Shown in pieces: positions 7,558 to 16,043 of a stretch of DNA of 23,103 bases. Below the pieces are notes generated by a model that ran no database searches, was not told where the DNA came from, and saw only the letters and a program-made list of their open reading frames with translations. The position numbers were made by a program, and so were the translations under genes. The DNA comes from Gammaproteobacteria bacterium (GTDB taxonomy: Bacteria; Pseudomonadota; Gammaproteobacteria; Pseudomonadales; Litorivicinaceae), in assembly GCA_002717305.1 (NCBI GenBank), contig PBDH01000018.1, positions 4,044 to 27,146 on the forward strand, read 5' to 3'. Positions within the stretch are counted from its first letter, which is position 1, and each line of letters begins with the position of its first letter.

Positions 7558-8060
7558 GGATTCAAACTGCGGGCTAAAAGCTCAAGTAGACGAACTCGAC
7601 CACTAATAACTGTTACATCACAATGTTCGCCCGGTGGTGGAATTTGTATATCGGATTCTGTGACCACCTGCTGTAACCGAACACCCTGACTGAAAAGTCG
7701 TTCAGCGAGAAGGCGACTTCCGACCCAGTCGCGAATATCTTGAATTGATAAAACATCACCACTTTCCGTGAACACCTGGCCCTTGAGATTAATACCATGA
7801 CACGCTAAAGCTACGCTCTCACCAAGCACGCGTGTCTTGATTGAAGACGGGACAAAGAGGGCTACTTCAGCCTGAGCTGAGGTTCCAAGGCCACGATGTG
7901 ATGTCACAACACCCAAGGTCCTCTCAGTATCCACCACGCGAACCGCCCATAGACTGATCCCCCAAATCACGATTAACAGCGCTACGAAGGGCCATAGCCA
8001 CCACATCCGTCGTGGGAGCCCTAAACTATCAGTAGCCGACTGGCGAAACTCTTCAGCCAC
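7554..8060 (-). CDS. Minimal HlyD-like membrane fusion protein of the ABC cassette
   Basis: A 168-residue protein with one N-terminal membrane helix (about 19-41, MWWLWPFVALLIVIWGISLW) and a mostly beta periplasmic part. The ending GEHCDVTVISGRVRLLELL (144-162) has the form of the C-terminal beta-barrel end of HlyD-type adaptors (pG..v...I...r.lleyl). Usual adaptors have about 400 residues with a lipoyl domain and a long coiled-coil hairpin; both the hairpin and most of the lipoyl domain are missing here. It starts with GTG at 8060, directly after the TGA of the upstream gene, with GGGGGA as a good ribosome site. Position before the two ABC subunits matches the gene order of NHLM export cassettes. 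The family call rests on context and weak similarity. Confidence 0.62.
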   Translation of the reverse strand: MAEEFRQSATDSLGLPRRMWWLWPFVALLIVIWGISLWAVRVVDTERTLGVVTSHRGLGTSAQAEVALFVPSSIKTRVLGESVALACHGINLKGQVFTESGDVLSIQDIRDWVGSRLLAERLFSQGVRLQQVVTESDIQIPPPGEHCDVTVISGRVRLLELLARSLNP

Positions 8061-8480
8061 TCAAATCCCCCACAACGTGTTCTCTACCTGACTCACGACA
8101 TACCTGAATTTCAGCTGCGCGGCCTCGACATCTGCAAGACCTTGTGCATCCGGTTGAGAAAGTCTGATTTCAGCAGACATTGCAACGGCAAGAGCAATGC
8201 TCCAAGATCTTCTATGTTTTTGGGTTAGTGGTAGCTCAAGCCCCCACACCGGCATAGTTACCTGCCAAAGCGAACTTGTCTCCGCTTCGAGGTACCATTC
8301 TGAGAGTCCAAGCAATGCCCCACTACCTCTCCGATGACCGCGACACTCTAGTTCTCCATCCAAGATTAATGTCGGATTGCAAAATAAAACGGAGACCCCT
8401 GGATCACAGTATATGCCTTGGCCAAAATCGACTATCCATTTGAGGTCTTGATTTTCAAGATGCGCTATCCACGGGTTCAC
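8061..8480 (-). CDS. CNB-like accessory protein, first gene of the ABC cassette
   Basis: A 139-residue protein with a GTG start at 8480, supported by GGAG eight bases upstream. The centre reads VSVLFCNPTLILDGELECRG (29-48) followed by SGALLGLSEWYLE, a beta-roll pattern like cyclic-nucleotide-binding domains. It then has a tryptophan-rich stretch and a helical C-terminus (SIALAVAMSAEIRL). By eye it aligns with the last gene of the cassette, so the operon seems to be bracketed by two relatives. No cyclic-nucleotide contact residues are apparent. Its stop abuts the start of the adaptor gene. Function unknown. Confidence 0.65.
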   Translation of the reverse strand: MNPWIAHLENQDLKWIVDFGQGIYCDPGVSVLFCNPTLILDGELECRGHRRGSGALLGLSEWYLEAETSSLWQVTMPVWGLELPLTQKHRRSWSIALAVAMSAEIRLSQPDAQGLADVEAAQLKFRYVVSQVENTLWGI

Positions 8481-8560
8481 TTGCCGTCTCCAGTTGCAAC
8501 GGACTCCATCACCCCGGGCAGTAGCATGATCAAAGGTATTTTTTGATAAAACATACAGAC

Positions 8561-10075
8561 TTATCCCTGCGGCCGCATCGCTGGGAATAAAATTACATCT
8601 CGAATCGAATATTGTTCCGCTAAAAACATCACTAATCGATCAATCCCAATCCCCTCGCCGGCCGTAGGCGGTAGACCATATTCAAGTGCTCGCAAATAAT
8701 CATCGTCATAAAACATGGCCTCATCGTCGCCATTGGATTTCTGTGAAACTTGCTCTTGAAACCTTTCCGCTTGATCTTCTGCATCGTTTAGCTCACTAAA
8801 GCCGTTAGCGATTTCGCGACCACCAATAAAGAACTCAAATCGGTCTGTCACAAATGGATTCCGATCGTTACGGCGAGCCAGCGGGCTTACCTCCGCCGGA
8901 TACTCTGTAATAAAGGTAGGGTGCATCAATCGTTCCTCGGCAACAGCCTCGAAGATTTCGATTTGCACCTTACCTAGCCCCCATGGTGACTCGATCTTAA
9001 GATTCAGAGATCTGGCAAGTGCTTTTGCTTGTACCAAATCATCTAAAATCGCACCTGTCGCCTTGTCGCTATATTTCAAAATAGCTTCTTTCACTGTCAT
9101 GGCATCAAATGGCTGATCTAGATCTACCTGAGAGCCGTCCTCAAGAGCAAAAACTGTTTTACCGCAAACTTTTTTTGCTACTTCACGAAGTAGCTTTTCT
9201 GTCACATAAATTAGATCACGGTAGTCTGAATAGGCCCAGTAGAATTCGAGCATGGTGAATTCAGGATTATGGCGCGTTGACAGGCCTTCGTTACGAAAGT
9301 TCCGGTTAATCTCAAACACACGTTCGAAACCTCCGACCACTAAACGTTTCAAGAATAGTTCGGGTGCGATCCGAAGATACATATCGATATCAAGCGCGTT
9401 ATGGTGTGTGATGAATGGCTGAGCCGTCGCGCCGCCAGGGATTACCTGTAACATCGGGGTCTCGACTTCCAAAAATCCGCGCGACTCGAAGAAATGGCGG
9501 ATTGCAGCTATTACTCTGGAGCGTAAGGTAAAAACCGCACGCGTCTCCTTATTAGTCATCAGATCCACATAACGCTGTCGATACCGGAGCTCAGTATCCG
9601 TCAAGCCTTTGTGCTTATCCGGTAATGGACGTAATGACTTGGTGAGAAGTCGTATCTCGGTCAAGTGAACTGATAGTTCTCCTGTATTAGTTTTAAACAG
9701 CCTCCCTCTTCCACCAACAATGTCGCCGAGATCCCAAGTTTTGAAGTCATCGTATATTCCGTCAGGTAGATCAGCTTTCCTCGCATACAATTGAATCCGA
9801 CCGCTGGTATCTTGAATAGTTAAGAAACTGGCTTTTCCCATAACCCTGCGTAACATAATTCGTCCACAGATAGCGACCTCCTCGCGAATCTCGGTGAGTC
9901 TATCCCTGGTCATACCGCTGTATGTATCCATCAATACGGACGCTAAATGGGTGCGACGAAAATCGTTTGGAAAGGTGGGTTGGTCTGCGTCCCGGATTAG
10001 GGCCAGTTTCTTGTACCTCTCTGCAATCAGTTGATTTTCGTCAACTTCAACTTCAGGATTTTTGTGTTCTGTCAT
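8561..10075 (-). CDS. lysS: Lysyl-tRNA synthetase, class II
   Basis: Attaches lysine to tRNA-Lys. The 504-residue length is normal for bacterial LysRS. An OB-fold anticodon-binding domain covers about 66-145 (VAICGRIMLRRVMGKASF). Class II motif 2 is at about 253-281 (FEINRNFRNEGLSTRHNPEF) and motif 3 at 473-484 (GEGIGIDRLVMF). The C-terminal end VILFPAMRP is standard. The ATG at 10075 overlaps the prfB stop by one base (TAATG), so translation is coupled, as in the prfB-lysS operon of many gammaproteobacteria. The next gene downstream is 80 bp away, with no clear terminator between. Confidence 0.98.
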   Translation of the reverse strand: MTEHKNPEVEVDENQLIAERYKKLALIRDADQPTFPNDFRRTHLASVLMDTYSGMTRDRLTEIREEVAICGRIMLRRVMGKASFLTIQDTSGRIQLYARKADLPDGIYDDFKTWDLGDIVGGRGRLFKTNTGELSVHLTEIRLLTKSLRPLPDKHKGLTDTELRYRQRYVDLMTNKETRAVFTLRSRVIAAIRHFFESRGFLEVETPMLQVIPGGATAQPFITHHNALDIDMYLRIAPELFLKRLVVGGFERVFEINRNFRNEGLSTRHNPEFTMLEFYWAYSDYRDLIYVTEKLLREVAKKVCGKTVFALEDGSQVDLDQPFDAMTVKEAILKYSDKATGAILDDLVQAKALARSLNLKIESPWGLGKVQIEIFEAVAEERLMHPTFITEYPAEVSPLARRNDRNPFVTDRFEFFIGGREIANGFSELNDAEDQAERFQEQVSQKSNGDDEAMFYDDDYLRALEYGLPPTAGEGIGIDRLVMFLAEQYSIRDVILFPAMRPQG

Positions 10076-11170
10076 TACAGTCCCTGCTTCAAACTAGCTT
10101 CAATAAATGGATCCAAAGCGCCATCGAGCACTGCTTGGGTGTTGGATGTCTCAATACCGGTCCGTAGGTCCTTAACTCGACTGGAATCCAACACATACGA
10201 CCGTATCTGGCTTCCCCAACCAATGTCCGCTTTTGAATCCTCCAGCGCTTGCGCCTCGGCCCTGCGCACATCCATTTCACGCTCGTATAACCTAGCGCGC
10301 AGCTGTTTCATTGCAAAATCTTTATTTTGATGTTGTGAACGCTGGCTTTGACATTGCACTACAATTCCGCTCGGTTCATGAGTAATCCGCACAGCAGAGT
10401 CGGTTTTGTTAACGTGCTGACCGCCCGCACCCGATGCTCGATATGTATCGATACGAAGGCTTGATGGATCGATTTCAATCTCAACGCCGTCATCAATTTC
10501 AGGAGAAACAAAGATCGACGAGAAAGAGGTATGACGTCGCGCACCAGAATCGAACGGACTCTTGCGAACTAACCGGTGAACACCAGACTCTGTTCTCAAC
10601 CAGCCGTACGCATACTCACCTTGTACGTGAATAGTAGCGCTTTTGATACCTGCAACCTCGCCGTCTGATACTTCCACCACGTCAACTCTAAAGCCCCTCT
10701 TTTCAGCCCAACGAAGGTACATTCGGAGCAACATCTTGCCCCAATCTTGTGCCTCAGTTCCGCCCGAGCCCGCCTGAATATCGAGGTAGCAGTTATTGCT
10801 GTCGATTTCACCTGAAAACATCCGGCGAAACTCGAGTTCATTGACTAGTTTCTCAAGGCGTTCCAGCTCCTCGTCGACTTCAGCAAGAGCATCTTCATCT
10901 CCTTCCTCAAGTAGCATAGCGGTAAGTTCTTTCTGATCATCCAGACTCTGGTTAAGGTCGTCGATGGTCGCAACTACAGTTTCGAGACTGGCTCTCTCAC
11001 GTCCAAGTGCCTGGGCTGTATTAGGATTATTCCAGACGTTTGGATCCTCAAGTTCTAGATTGACTTCGTCGAGTCGTTCGCGTTTGGCAGTGTAGTCAAA
11101 GATACCCCCTCAGCACGTCTGTACGCGCTTTTAGTTCTGCCATCATTGTATTGCGGGCGTTAATTTCCAT
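10075..11170 (-). CDS. prfB: Peptide chain release factor 2, with programmed +1 frameshift
   Basis: RF2 reads UGA and UAA stop codons and triggers peptide release. The start is the ATG at 11170-11168 (MEINARNTMMAEL). After codon 24 an in-frame TGA (11098-11096) must be bypassed by a +1 shift, after which the frame reads LDYTAKRERLDEVNLELEDP and runs to the TAA at 10077-10075, giving 364 residues. The anticodon-like SPF tripeptide is at about 204-206 (KSPFDSG) and the catalytic GGQ at about 249-251 (ASGAGGQHVN), nearly the E. coli numbering. The residue four before the first G of GGQ is Ser, and the residue before that is Ala where E. coli K-12 has Thr246. The stop overlaps the lysS start. A gene finder that ignores frameshifting would report only a 280-residue 3' part. 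Confidence 0.97.
11095..11110 (-). promoter_or_regulatory. prfB autoregulatory +1 frameshift site
   Basis: The minus strand reads AGGGGG TAT CTT TGA C. The Shine-Dalgarno-like AGGGGG sits three bases before the CTT shift codon, followed by the TGA stop and C, a poor termination context. This is the canonical element by which low RF2 levels favour slippage of the CTT-reading tRNA onto TTT and synthesis of full RF2. Confidence 0.97.
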
Positions 11171-11225
11171 GAATGATCTCAGTGATATTGAAAAGCCGGG
11201 ATTCTACAGAATCTCGAGCTTCTCG

Positions 11226-14200
11226 TCAGGCTGTTTGCGAAAGCGGTGCTGTCATCTCTTCAGTCATCTCACCAATCGGTGCTTGTGGCTTTAACCGTTT
11301 CATCAAAATGGCCATCAAAGGTGGAACAAAGAACAACACAAGCACAGTTGATAACAACAGCCCACCGAAAACCACGATTCCAATTCCCCGATAGAGTTCA
11401 GATCCAGCACCAGGGATTATAATCAAAGGCAGCAAACCAAATAGACTAGTTAATGTTGACATGAAGATAGGACGGATCCGATTACTTGTGGCTTCCAAAA
11501 TGGCGTCTAACGACCCCATACCTTCGTGCTGGATGTGCCAGAGCGTCTGCTCCACCATCAGAATTGCATTATTTACTACTACCCCGGTCAAAATAATGAA
11601 GCCAAGCATTGTCAACATATCGAGCGGTTGGTCCATAACTAGATTAAGTAGTGCGAGCCCCAAAATACCGCCTGTCGCGGCAATGGGAACAGTTATTAAA
11701 ATAATCAGAGGCAACGCGAAACTTCTCAAAAGAATTACTAGCAGCAGGTAGATCACTGTAATTGCCAGGATCACGTTAGCTTGCACTGCATCCCAAGCTT
11801 TCGATAAATCGTCCGCTGCGCCTGATAATTCGAGTCTCAAGCCGTCTTTAGAATCAATATTAAAGGGAGTTATAACCTTCGAGTTAATCTCGGCAATTGC
11901 CGTTTCCAATGGAATCGATTCATGTAATCGGAGTTGAATAGTTACCGCGCGTCGACCCGCCTTACGTAACAGCTGATTGGGTGCTGACTCGATTGATACG
12001 TCCGCAAGTTGTCCGACTTTTACCAATGAACCATCTCGAGCAATAACGGGAATATCTTCGATATCTTCGATTTTAGCTGTTTCACGAGTTTGGCTGGTCA
12101 AAACCAGCTCAACTAATTCGCCACGCAAAGGAATTTCGCGGACAAGAATTCCATCGTTATAAACATCTAAAGCTTGAGCAAAATCTCTGGCTGATACCCC
12201 GGCCCGTGCCAACGCGTCCGGATTGGGCCTTACGACAAGTTCGGGACTGACCGCGTTCTCAGATGGACGAACCCGAACTTGATGTCCTGCCTTCCGTGGA
12301 AATAGTTCACCCACCTGCCGGCGTATCAAGCGAAATGTAGGTTCCACTGTCTTATAATCGGGGCCCAGCACATCAATCAAAATACCCCGAGATCCCCCAA
12401 CCGATCGTCCGAAAAGCGAGGCCTGCGTCACGAACGCCCTTGCACCCGGTGCTTTGGATAGTGGTTCCGCTAAGACCGGGATCAATTCACGAATCCGTCC
12501 GGCATCTTTGGTCGCCGCACCAGCAAAGGCCCCACCGTTGTATGCAACAAAAAAGAAACGATCGATGTGGGGTAATTTCTCAGGATTTGGCTGTTCCCAC
12601 AAAGGACGCGCAACATCTTCCATGGATTGAGCAAAATTCAACGTGGCCTCACGGGTATACCCAGGCGGGACTGAAATACGTCCGAAAACGAAATTTCGAT
12701 TTCCATCTGGCAAGTAGTCAAGCGGCAGCATCATGAGTACGAGCGCAACTATAGAGCTAGCAATGAGAGCAAAAACGACCATCAAACCCAACCAAGTCGA
12801 TTTGACGACTCTACGTCCATAAGCTAGGACTAATCTTGCAAAGCCACTGGCAAGCGTATCGATAATGGGAATTCGTAACTGTTGATCAAAGCGCTTTGCG
12901 TCCTTAATGAACTGCGAGGCAAGGGCTGGGATCACAGTAATCGATATGATTACTGAGACAATCACAGATACACTGATGGCGACAGCGATATCGCGGAACA
13001 ATTGACCGACGGGCAAATCCAGGAACAAGATCGGGATGAAAACAACTACGGTCGTCATAGCAGACCCTAGTATTGGTGCCCATACCTGACGAGCTCCCCA
13101 GTACGCGGCCTGTAGCGCTCGCACACCCGATTGTTTCAGCCGGTAAATATTTTCCAAACTGACTATCGAGGCATCAACCACCATCCCAACGGCAAATGCA
13201 AGGCCAGCTAGCGAAATCACATTGATCGATAAACCGAGGCCGGCGATCACAACGAATGTGGAAATAATTGACACGGGGATAGCAATCATCACGATCGCTG
13301 TTGGCGCAAGTGCTCTCAGAAATGTGAGCAATACAGCAATCGCTAAAATACCACCAATCAAGATATTGCCTCGCACGAGCTCAAGAGCAGTACCGATATA
13401 AACCGTCTCATCGTAAACAATCCGCAGGTCTAATCCTCGCTCTGCAAGAATCCCGGCATTCAATGCGTTTACTTTCTGTTTTAATCCTGCAAGTGTTGTT
13501 ACTACATTGGTTGCTGGCTCACGGAGCACTGCAAAAGTGATCGCAGGCATACCATTCAAACGCCGAAAGCTATCAGGGGTTTTATATCCGAGCTCTACAT
13601 TCGCAACATCCGATAACTTGACGTTGAATATCCTACCGTCACGAACCTCAGTTCGAAGAACCAGTTCTTTGGCGGTGTCGGGGGTATAACTAATGGCCTC
13701 TGTACGCAAGGTAAAGCTCCGATTACCTTCAGTGACCTCGCCAGCTGTGACCTGAGCTGATGATGCCTTGATGGCGTCCACAATCTCTGCAACCGATAGG
13801 CCGAAATCTGCAACTTGATCCATATCAAGCGCGATGCGAATCTCCCGTTTGGCGCCTCCCCACGAAGTCACTTCAGATATACCCGAGATACGATTTAATG
13901 GCTCCAAAATTACGGTATCTACAAACTCACTAAGGGTATCAATATCGATATCCACGCCATCCTTCGCTACCAGCGCCATCCGGGCAATTGGGGAATCTTC
14001 GGAATTCGATGTCCTTACTTCTGGTGACTTCGACCCTTTTGGTAGTCCAGATACCCTAGCGAGCTGGCCAAGAAGCTTGACAAGAGCTGCATCCATATCC
14101 TGGCCAACACCATATGTCAGAGTGACACGAGCACGTCCGCGACGACTGTCACTTTCCACACTCTTAACGCCGGGTAGACTCGTTAACTCACGCTCTAGCC

Positions 14201-14399
14201 GAAGCACGATCTCTTGTTCAACATCCTTGGGTGAGGCGCCCGGCCAACTCACTCGCACCTGAAGCACAGGTTTATCGATATCTGGAGTCATCTGTATTGG
14301 GATAGTTTGGAGCGAAGCTAATCCAAATAAAATCATCGTCAAGACGATCGCCAACACGGCAATCGGATGCGTAATCGCGCCACGAATCAAACTACTCAC
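11226..14399 (-). CDS. RND efflux transporter permease subunit (AcrB/HAE1-like)
   Basis: A 1057-residue inner-membrane proton-driven exporter. It has the two-fold RND layout: helix 1 at about 12-30, a first periplasmic loop with QVRVSWPGASPKDVEQEI, helices 2-6 at about 343-500, helix 7 near 540, a second large loop, and helices 8-12 at the end (VVVNNAILMVEQ). The helix-4 motif is AVGMVVDASIV with Asp409 present but Ala410 where AcrB has its second Asp; the AcrB Lys940 position reads Asn (VVVNN). This pattern is common in non-AcrB HAE1-like pumps, so proton relay probably differs. Its start overlaps the adaptor stop by 4 bp (ATGA). No outer-membrane factor is nearby. Substrate unknown. Confidence 0.93.
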   Translation of the reverse strand: MSSLIRGAITHPIAVLAIVLTMILFGLASLQTIPIQMTPDIDKPVLQVRVSWPGASPKDVEQEIVLRLERELTSLPGVKSVESDSRRGRARVTLTYGVGQDMDAALVKLLGQLARVSGLPKGSKSPEVRTSNSEDSPIARMALVAKDGVDIDIDTLSEFVDTVILEPLNRISGISEVTSWGGAKREIRIALDMDQVADFGLSVAEIVDAIKASSAQVTAGEVTEGNRSFTLRTEAISYTPDTAKELVLRTEVRDGRIFNVKLSDVANVELGYKTPDSFRRLNGMPAITFAVLREPATNVVTTLAGLKQKVNALNAGILAERGLDLRIVYDETVYIGTALELVRGNILIGGILAIAVLLTFLRALAPTAIVMIAIPVSIISTFVVIAGLGLSINVISLAGLAFAVGMVVDASIVSLENIYRLKQSGVRALQAAYWGARQVWAPILGSAMTTVVVFIPILFLDLPVGQLFRDIAVAISVSVIVSVIISITVIPALASQFIKDAKRFDQQLRIPIIDTLASGFARLVLAYGRRVVKSTWLGLMVVFALIASSIVALVLMMLPLDYLPDGNRNFVFGRISVPPGYTREATLNFAQSMEDVARPLWEQPNPEKLPHIDRFFFVAYNGGAFAGAATKDAGRIRELIPVLAEPLSKAPGARAFVTQASLFGRSVGGSRGILIDVLGPDYKTVEPTFRLIRRQVGELFPRKAGHQVRVRPSENAVSPELVVRPNPDALARAGVSARDFAQALDVYNDGILVREIPLRGELVELVLTSQTRETAKIEDIEDIPVIARDGSLVKVGQLADVSIESAPNQLLRKAGRRAVTIQLRLHESIPLETAIAEINSKVITPFNIDSKDGLRLELSGAADDLSKAWDAVQANVILAITVIYLLLVILLRSFALPLIILITVPIAATGGILGLALLNLVMDQPLDMLTMLGFIILTGVVVNNAILMVEQTLWHIQHEGMGSLDAILEATSNRIRPIFMSTLTSLFGLLPLIIIPGAGSELYRGIGIVVFGGLLLSTVLVLFFVPPLMAILMKRLKPQAPIGEMTEEMTAPLSQTA

Positions 14400-15475
14400 G
14401 ATTGGTCTCCAAGGACACTTACCTTCTGACCTTTCCGAAGACCCTCTTGACCTTGAGTGACCACCAGATCACCTGCCTTCAGACCTTTAGTGACCGCAAT
14501 ACGATTACCAACCCCCACACCAAGCACGATCCGACGGGGTTCCGCTTTACCATCGATAATCAATACGATCCGATGTCCGTCCTTACTCGGAATCACAGCA
14601 TCCTTTGCTATCGTGATCTGTTCGCTCATTTGCCCAATCGGTAATCTCAAATCAATCGGTTCTCCGAGCACTAGATTCTCTTTTGGCGGGCTAACAAACT
14701 GAAGCCGAATAGCCCGAGATCCAGTTCTTTGGTTCTGTTCTGCAATAAGGGCACGCACTTTCAGATCATACAAGGATTGACGAATCTTCCCGGTAATAAC
14801 CTGTCCCACGGATACAGATTCGTAGGCTTCTGGTCGTACTTCCGCTTCCACCTCAACACCAAGATCGGGTAATAACTGGAACAAGCGATCTCCAGACCTG
14901 ACATATTGGCCTTCGGTGACGTTAACCTCAATGATTCGACCGCTCGCATCCACCCTTATTTGTGTATGGTTCAGCTGTCGCTCGACGTCTGCAATTTCAA
15001 TATTTAAATCCTCTAGCTCGTAGATCGCTTTAACAACCTCACTTTCCACGTTAATTACGTCAAGTTCCACTTCCTCAGTAGCATCGCGGGTCAATAAATC
15101 TCTAGTTGTCAGGCTCTGTGCGCGCCTCAACTGTTGCTCACGAACAGCCTTACGTTGGCGCAATAAGGCCAGTTGTGTTTTCAGATACCCCATTCGATTT
15201 TTCAGGCTTTTTAAATTATTGCGAATTTCTGTATCATCCAATCTTGCGAGCTCATCGCCGGGTTTTACCCTATCTCCGACTCGCACTGTCATAGACCGGA
15301 TGGATTCTGAAATCTCGGCAGATAATGTATAGATTTCGCCTGCAACGACCCGCCCCGAAGCCGCCGTACCGGACTGTACTTGCATTATCACAGCCTTATC
15401 CACGTAAACGGGTGCTCCTGCAGCCATCAGGGACTGCGACACCAGGAAAGAAAGGCCTGTAATTAGTTGACGCAT
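14396..15475 (-). CDS. RND periplasmic adaptor subunit (membrane fusion protein)
   Basis: A 359-residue adaptor linking the RND permease to an outer-membrane channel. An N-terminal signal peptide (MRQLITGLSFLVSQSLMAAG) is likely cleaved near residue 20. The lipoyl-like sandwich is split: first half about 55-85 (TVRVGDRVKPGDELARLDD), second about 175-205 (ASGRIIEVNVTEGQYVRSGD). Between them a charged coiled-coil hairpin spans about 85-170 with heptad-like KSLKNRMGYLKTQLALLRQR. The beta-barrel and membrane-proximal domains follow, ending in VVTQGQEGLRKGQKV. There is no lipobox, unlike AcrA. It is the first gene of the minus-strand block and faces gloA across an 87-bp intergenic region. Confidence 0.93.
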   Translation of the reverse strand: MRQLITGLSFLVSQSLMAAGAPVYVDKAVIMQVQSGTAASGRVVAGEIYTLSAEISESIRSMTVRVGDRVKPGDELARLDDTEIRNNLKSLKNRMGYLKTQLALLRQRKAVREQQLRRAQSLTTRDLLTRDATEEVELDVINVESEVVKAIYELEDLNIEIADVERQLNHTQIRVDASGRIIEVNVTEGQYVRSGDRLFQLLPDLGVEVEAEVRPEAYESVSVGQVITGKIRQSLYDLKVRALIAEQNQRTGSRAIRLQFVSPPKENLVLGEPIDLRLPIGQMSEQITIAKDAVIPSKDGHRIVLIIDGKAEPRRIVLGVGVGNRIAVTKGLKAGDLVVTQGQEGLRKGQKVSVLGDQS

Positions 15476-15562
15476 TACATTCGACTTCTGTAGTAAATTG
15501 AAAGTGTTTTATGCGCCTTATTGCGGGCGAATAAAAGCAATTTTTAAAAAATTGGAGGCCCA
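15476..15562 (+). promoter_or_regulatory. Divergent control region between the RND operon and gloA
   Basis: This 87-bp gap must hold both promoters. An inverted repeat TTATT-N7-AATAA lies at 15518-15534 with a GC-rich centre and could be an operator. GGAGG at 15554-15558 is the ribosome site of gloA. I could not pick convincing -35/-10 pairs on either strand. Confidence 0.3.
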
Positions 15563-16003
15563 GTGCAATATCTTCACACCATGATCCGTATCACTGACAT
15601 CGACGCCTCGCTACGTTTCTACTGCGATGGACTGGGATTACAGGAAGTCCGACGTTACGAGAGTGAGGCTGGTCGTTTTACTTTGCTTTTTTTGGCAGCT
15701 CCAGGAGATGTTGAGGCTGCCAAGACAAATAAAGCGCCACTGGTCGAGCTAACTTATAACTGGGACTCCGAAGAGTATGCTGGTGGAAGAAATTTCGGGC
15801 ATCTTGCCTACCGAGTCGATGATATTTATGCGTGCTGCGATCACCTAGTAAGTCAAGGCGTCACCATCAACCGGCCGCCAAGAGATGGCTACATGGCTTT
15901 TGTTAAAAGTCCTGATGGGATCTCTGTTGAACTTTTACAATCTGGTGATCCACTGCCGCCGGCCGACCCTTGGGCTAAGATGTCCAATACCGGGACCTGG
16001 TAA
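15563..16003 (+). CDS. gloA: Lactoylglutathione lyase (glyoxalase I)
   Basis: Converts the hemithioacetal of methylglyoxal and glutathione to S-lactoylglutathione. The 146-residue protein has both beta-alpha-beta-beta-beta modules and the four metal ligands expected by comparison with E. coli GloA: H5 (YLHTMIRI), E62 (LVELTYNW), H80 (FGHLAYRV) and E123 (SVELLQ). The short form without the extra loop suggests the Ni/Co-dependent bacterial type, by family knowledge. The start is GTG at 15563, chosen because GGAGG lies four bases upstream and the product then begins exactly at the conserved YLHTMIR segment. It is followed after 40 bp by the binding-protein gene, so co-transcription is possible. 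Confidence 0.95.
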   Translation: MQYLHTMIRITDIDASLRFYCDGLGLQEVRRYESEAGRFTLLFLAAPGDVEAAKTNKAPLVELTYNWDSEEYAGGRNFGHLAYRVDDIYACCDHLVSQGVTINRPPRDGYMAFVKSPDGISVELLQSGDPLPPADPWAKMSNTGTW

Positions 16004-16043
16004 ACCTGATACAATAGTGCCCTAGATAAAAAGGATTATAACT

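Noticed and set aside
8510..8560. ATCAAA...TTTGAT repeat between lysS and the ABC cassette as a terminator
   Set aside because: Six AT-rich pairs without a proper U-tract; too weak to call.
10075..10917. prfB as a 280-residue gene starting at 10917
   Set aside because: The upstream sequence codes for the normal RF2 N-terminus through the programmed frameshift.
11188..11225. GATTCT-AC-AGAATC dyad between the RND gene and prfB as a terminator
   Set aside because: The stem is only five or six weak pairs and the following T-run is four bases after a CCGGC spacer; termination is not convincing.
12440..12736. 98-residue plus-strand frame inside the RND permease gene
   Set aside because: A shadow of the minus-strand gene, with no start signal and no protein-like features.
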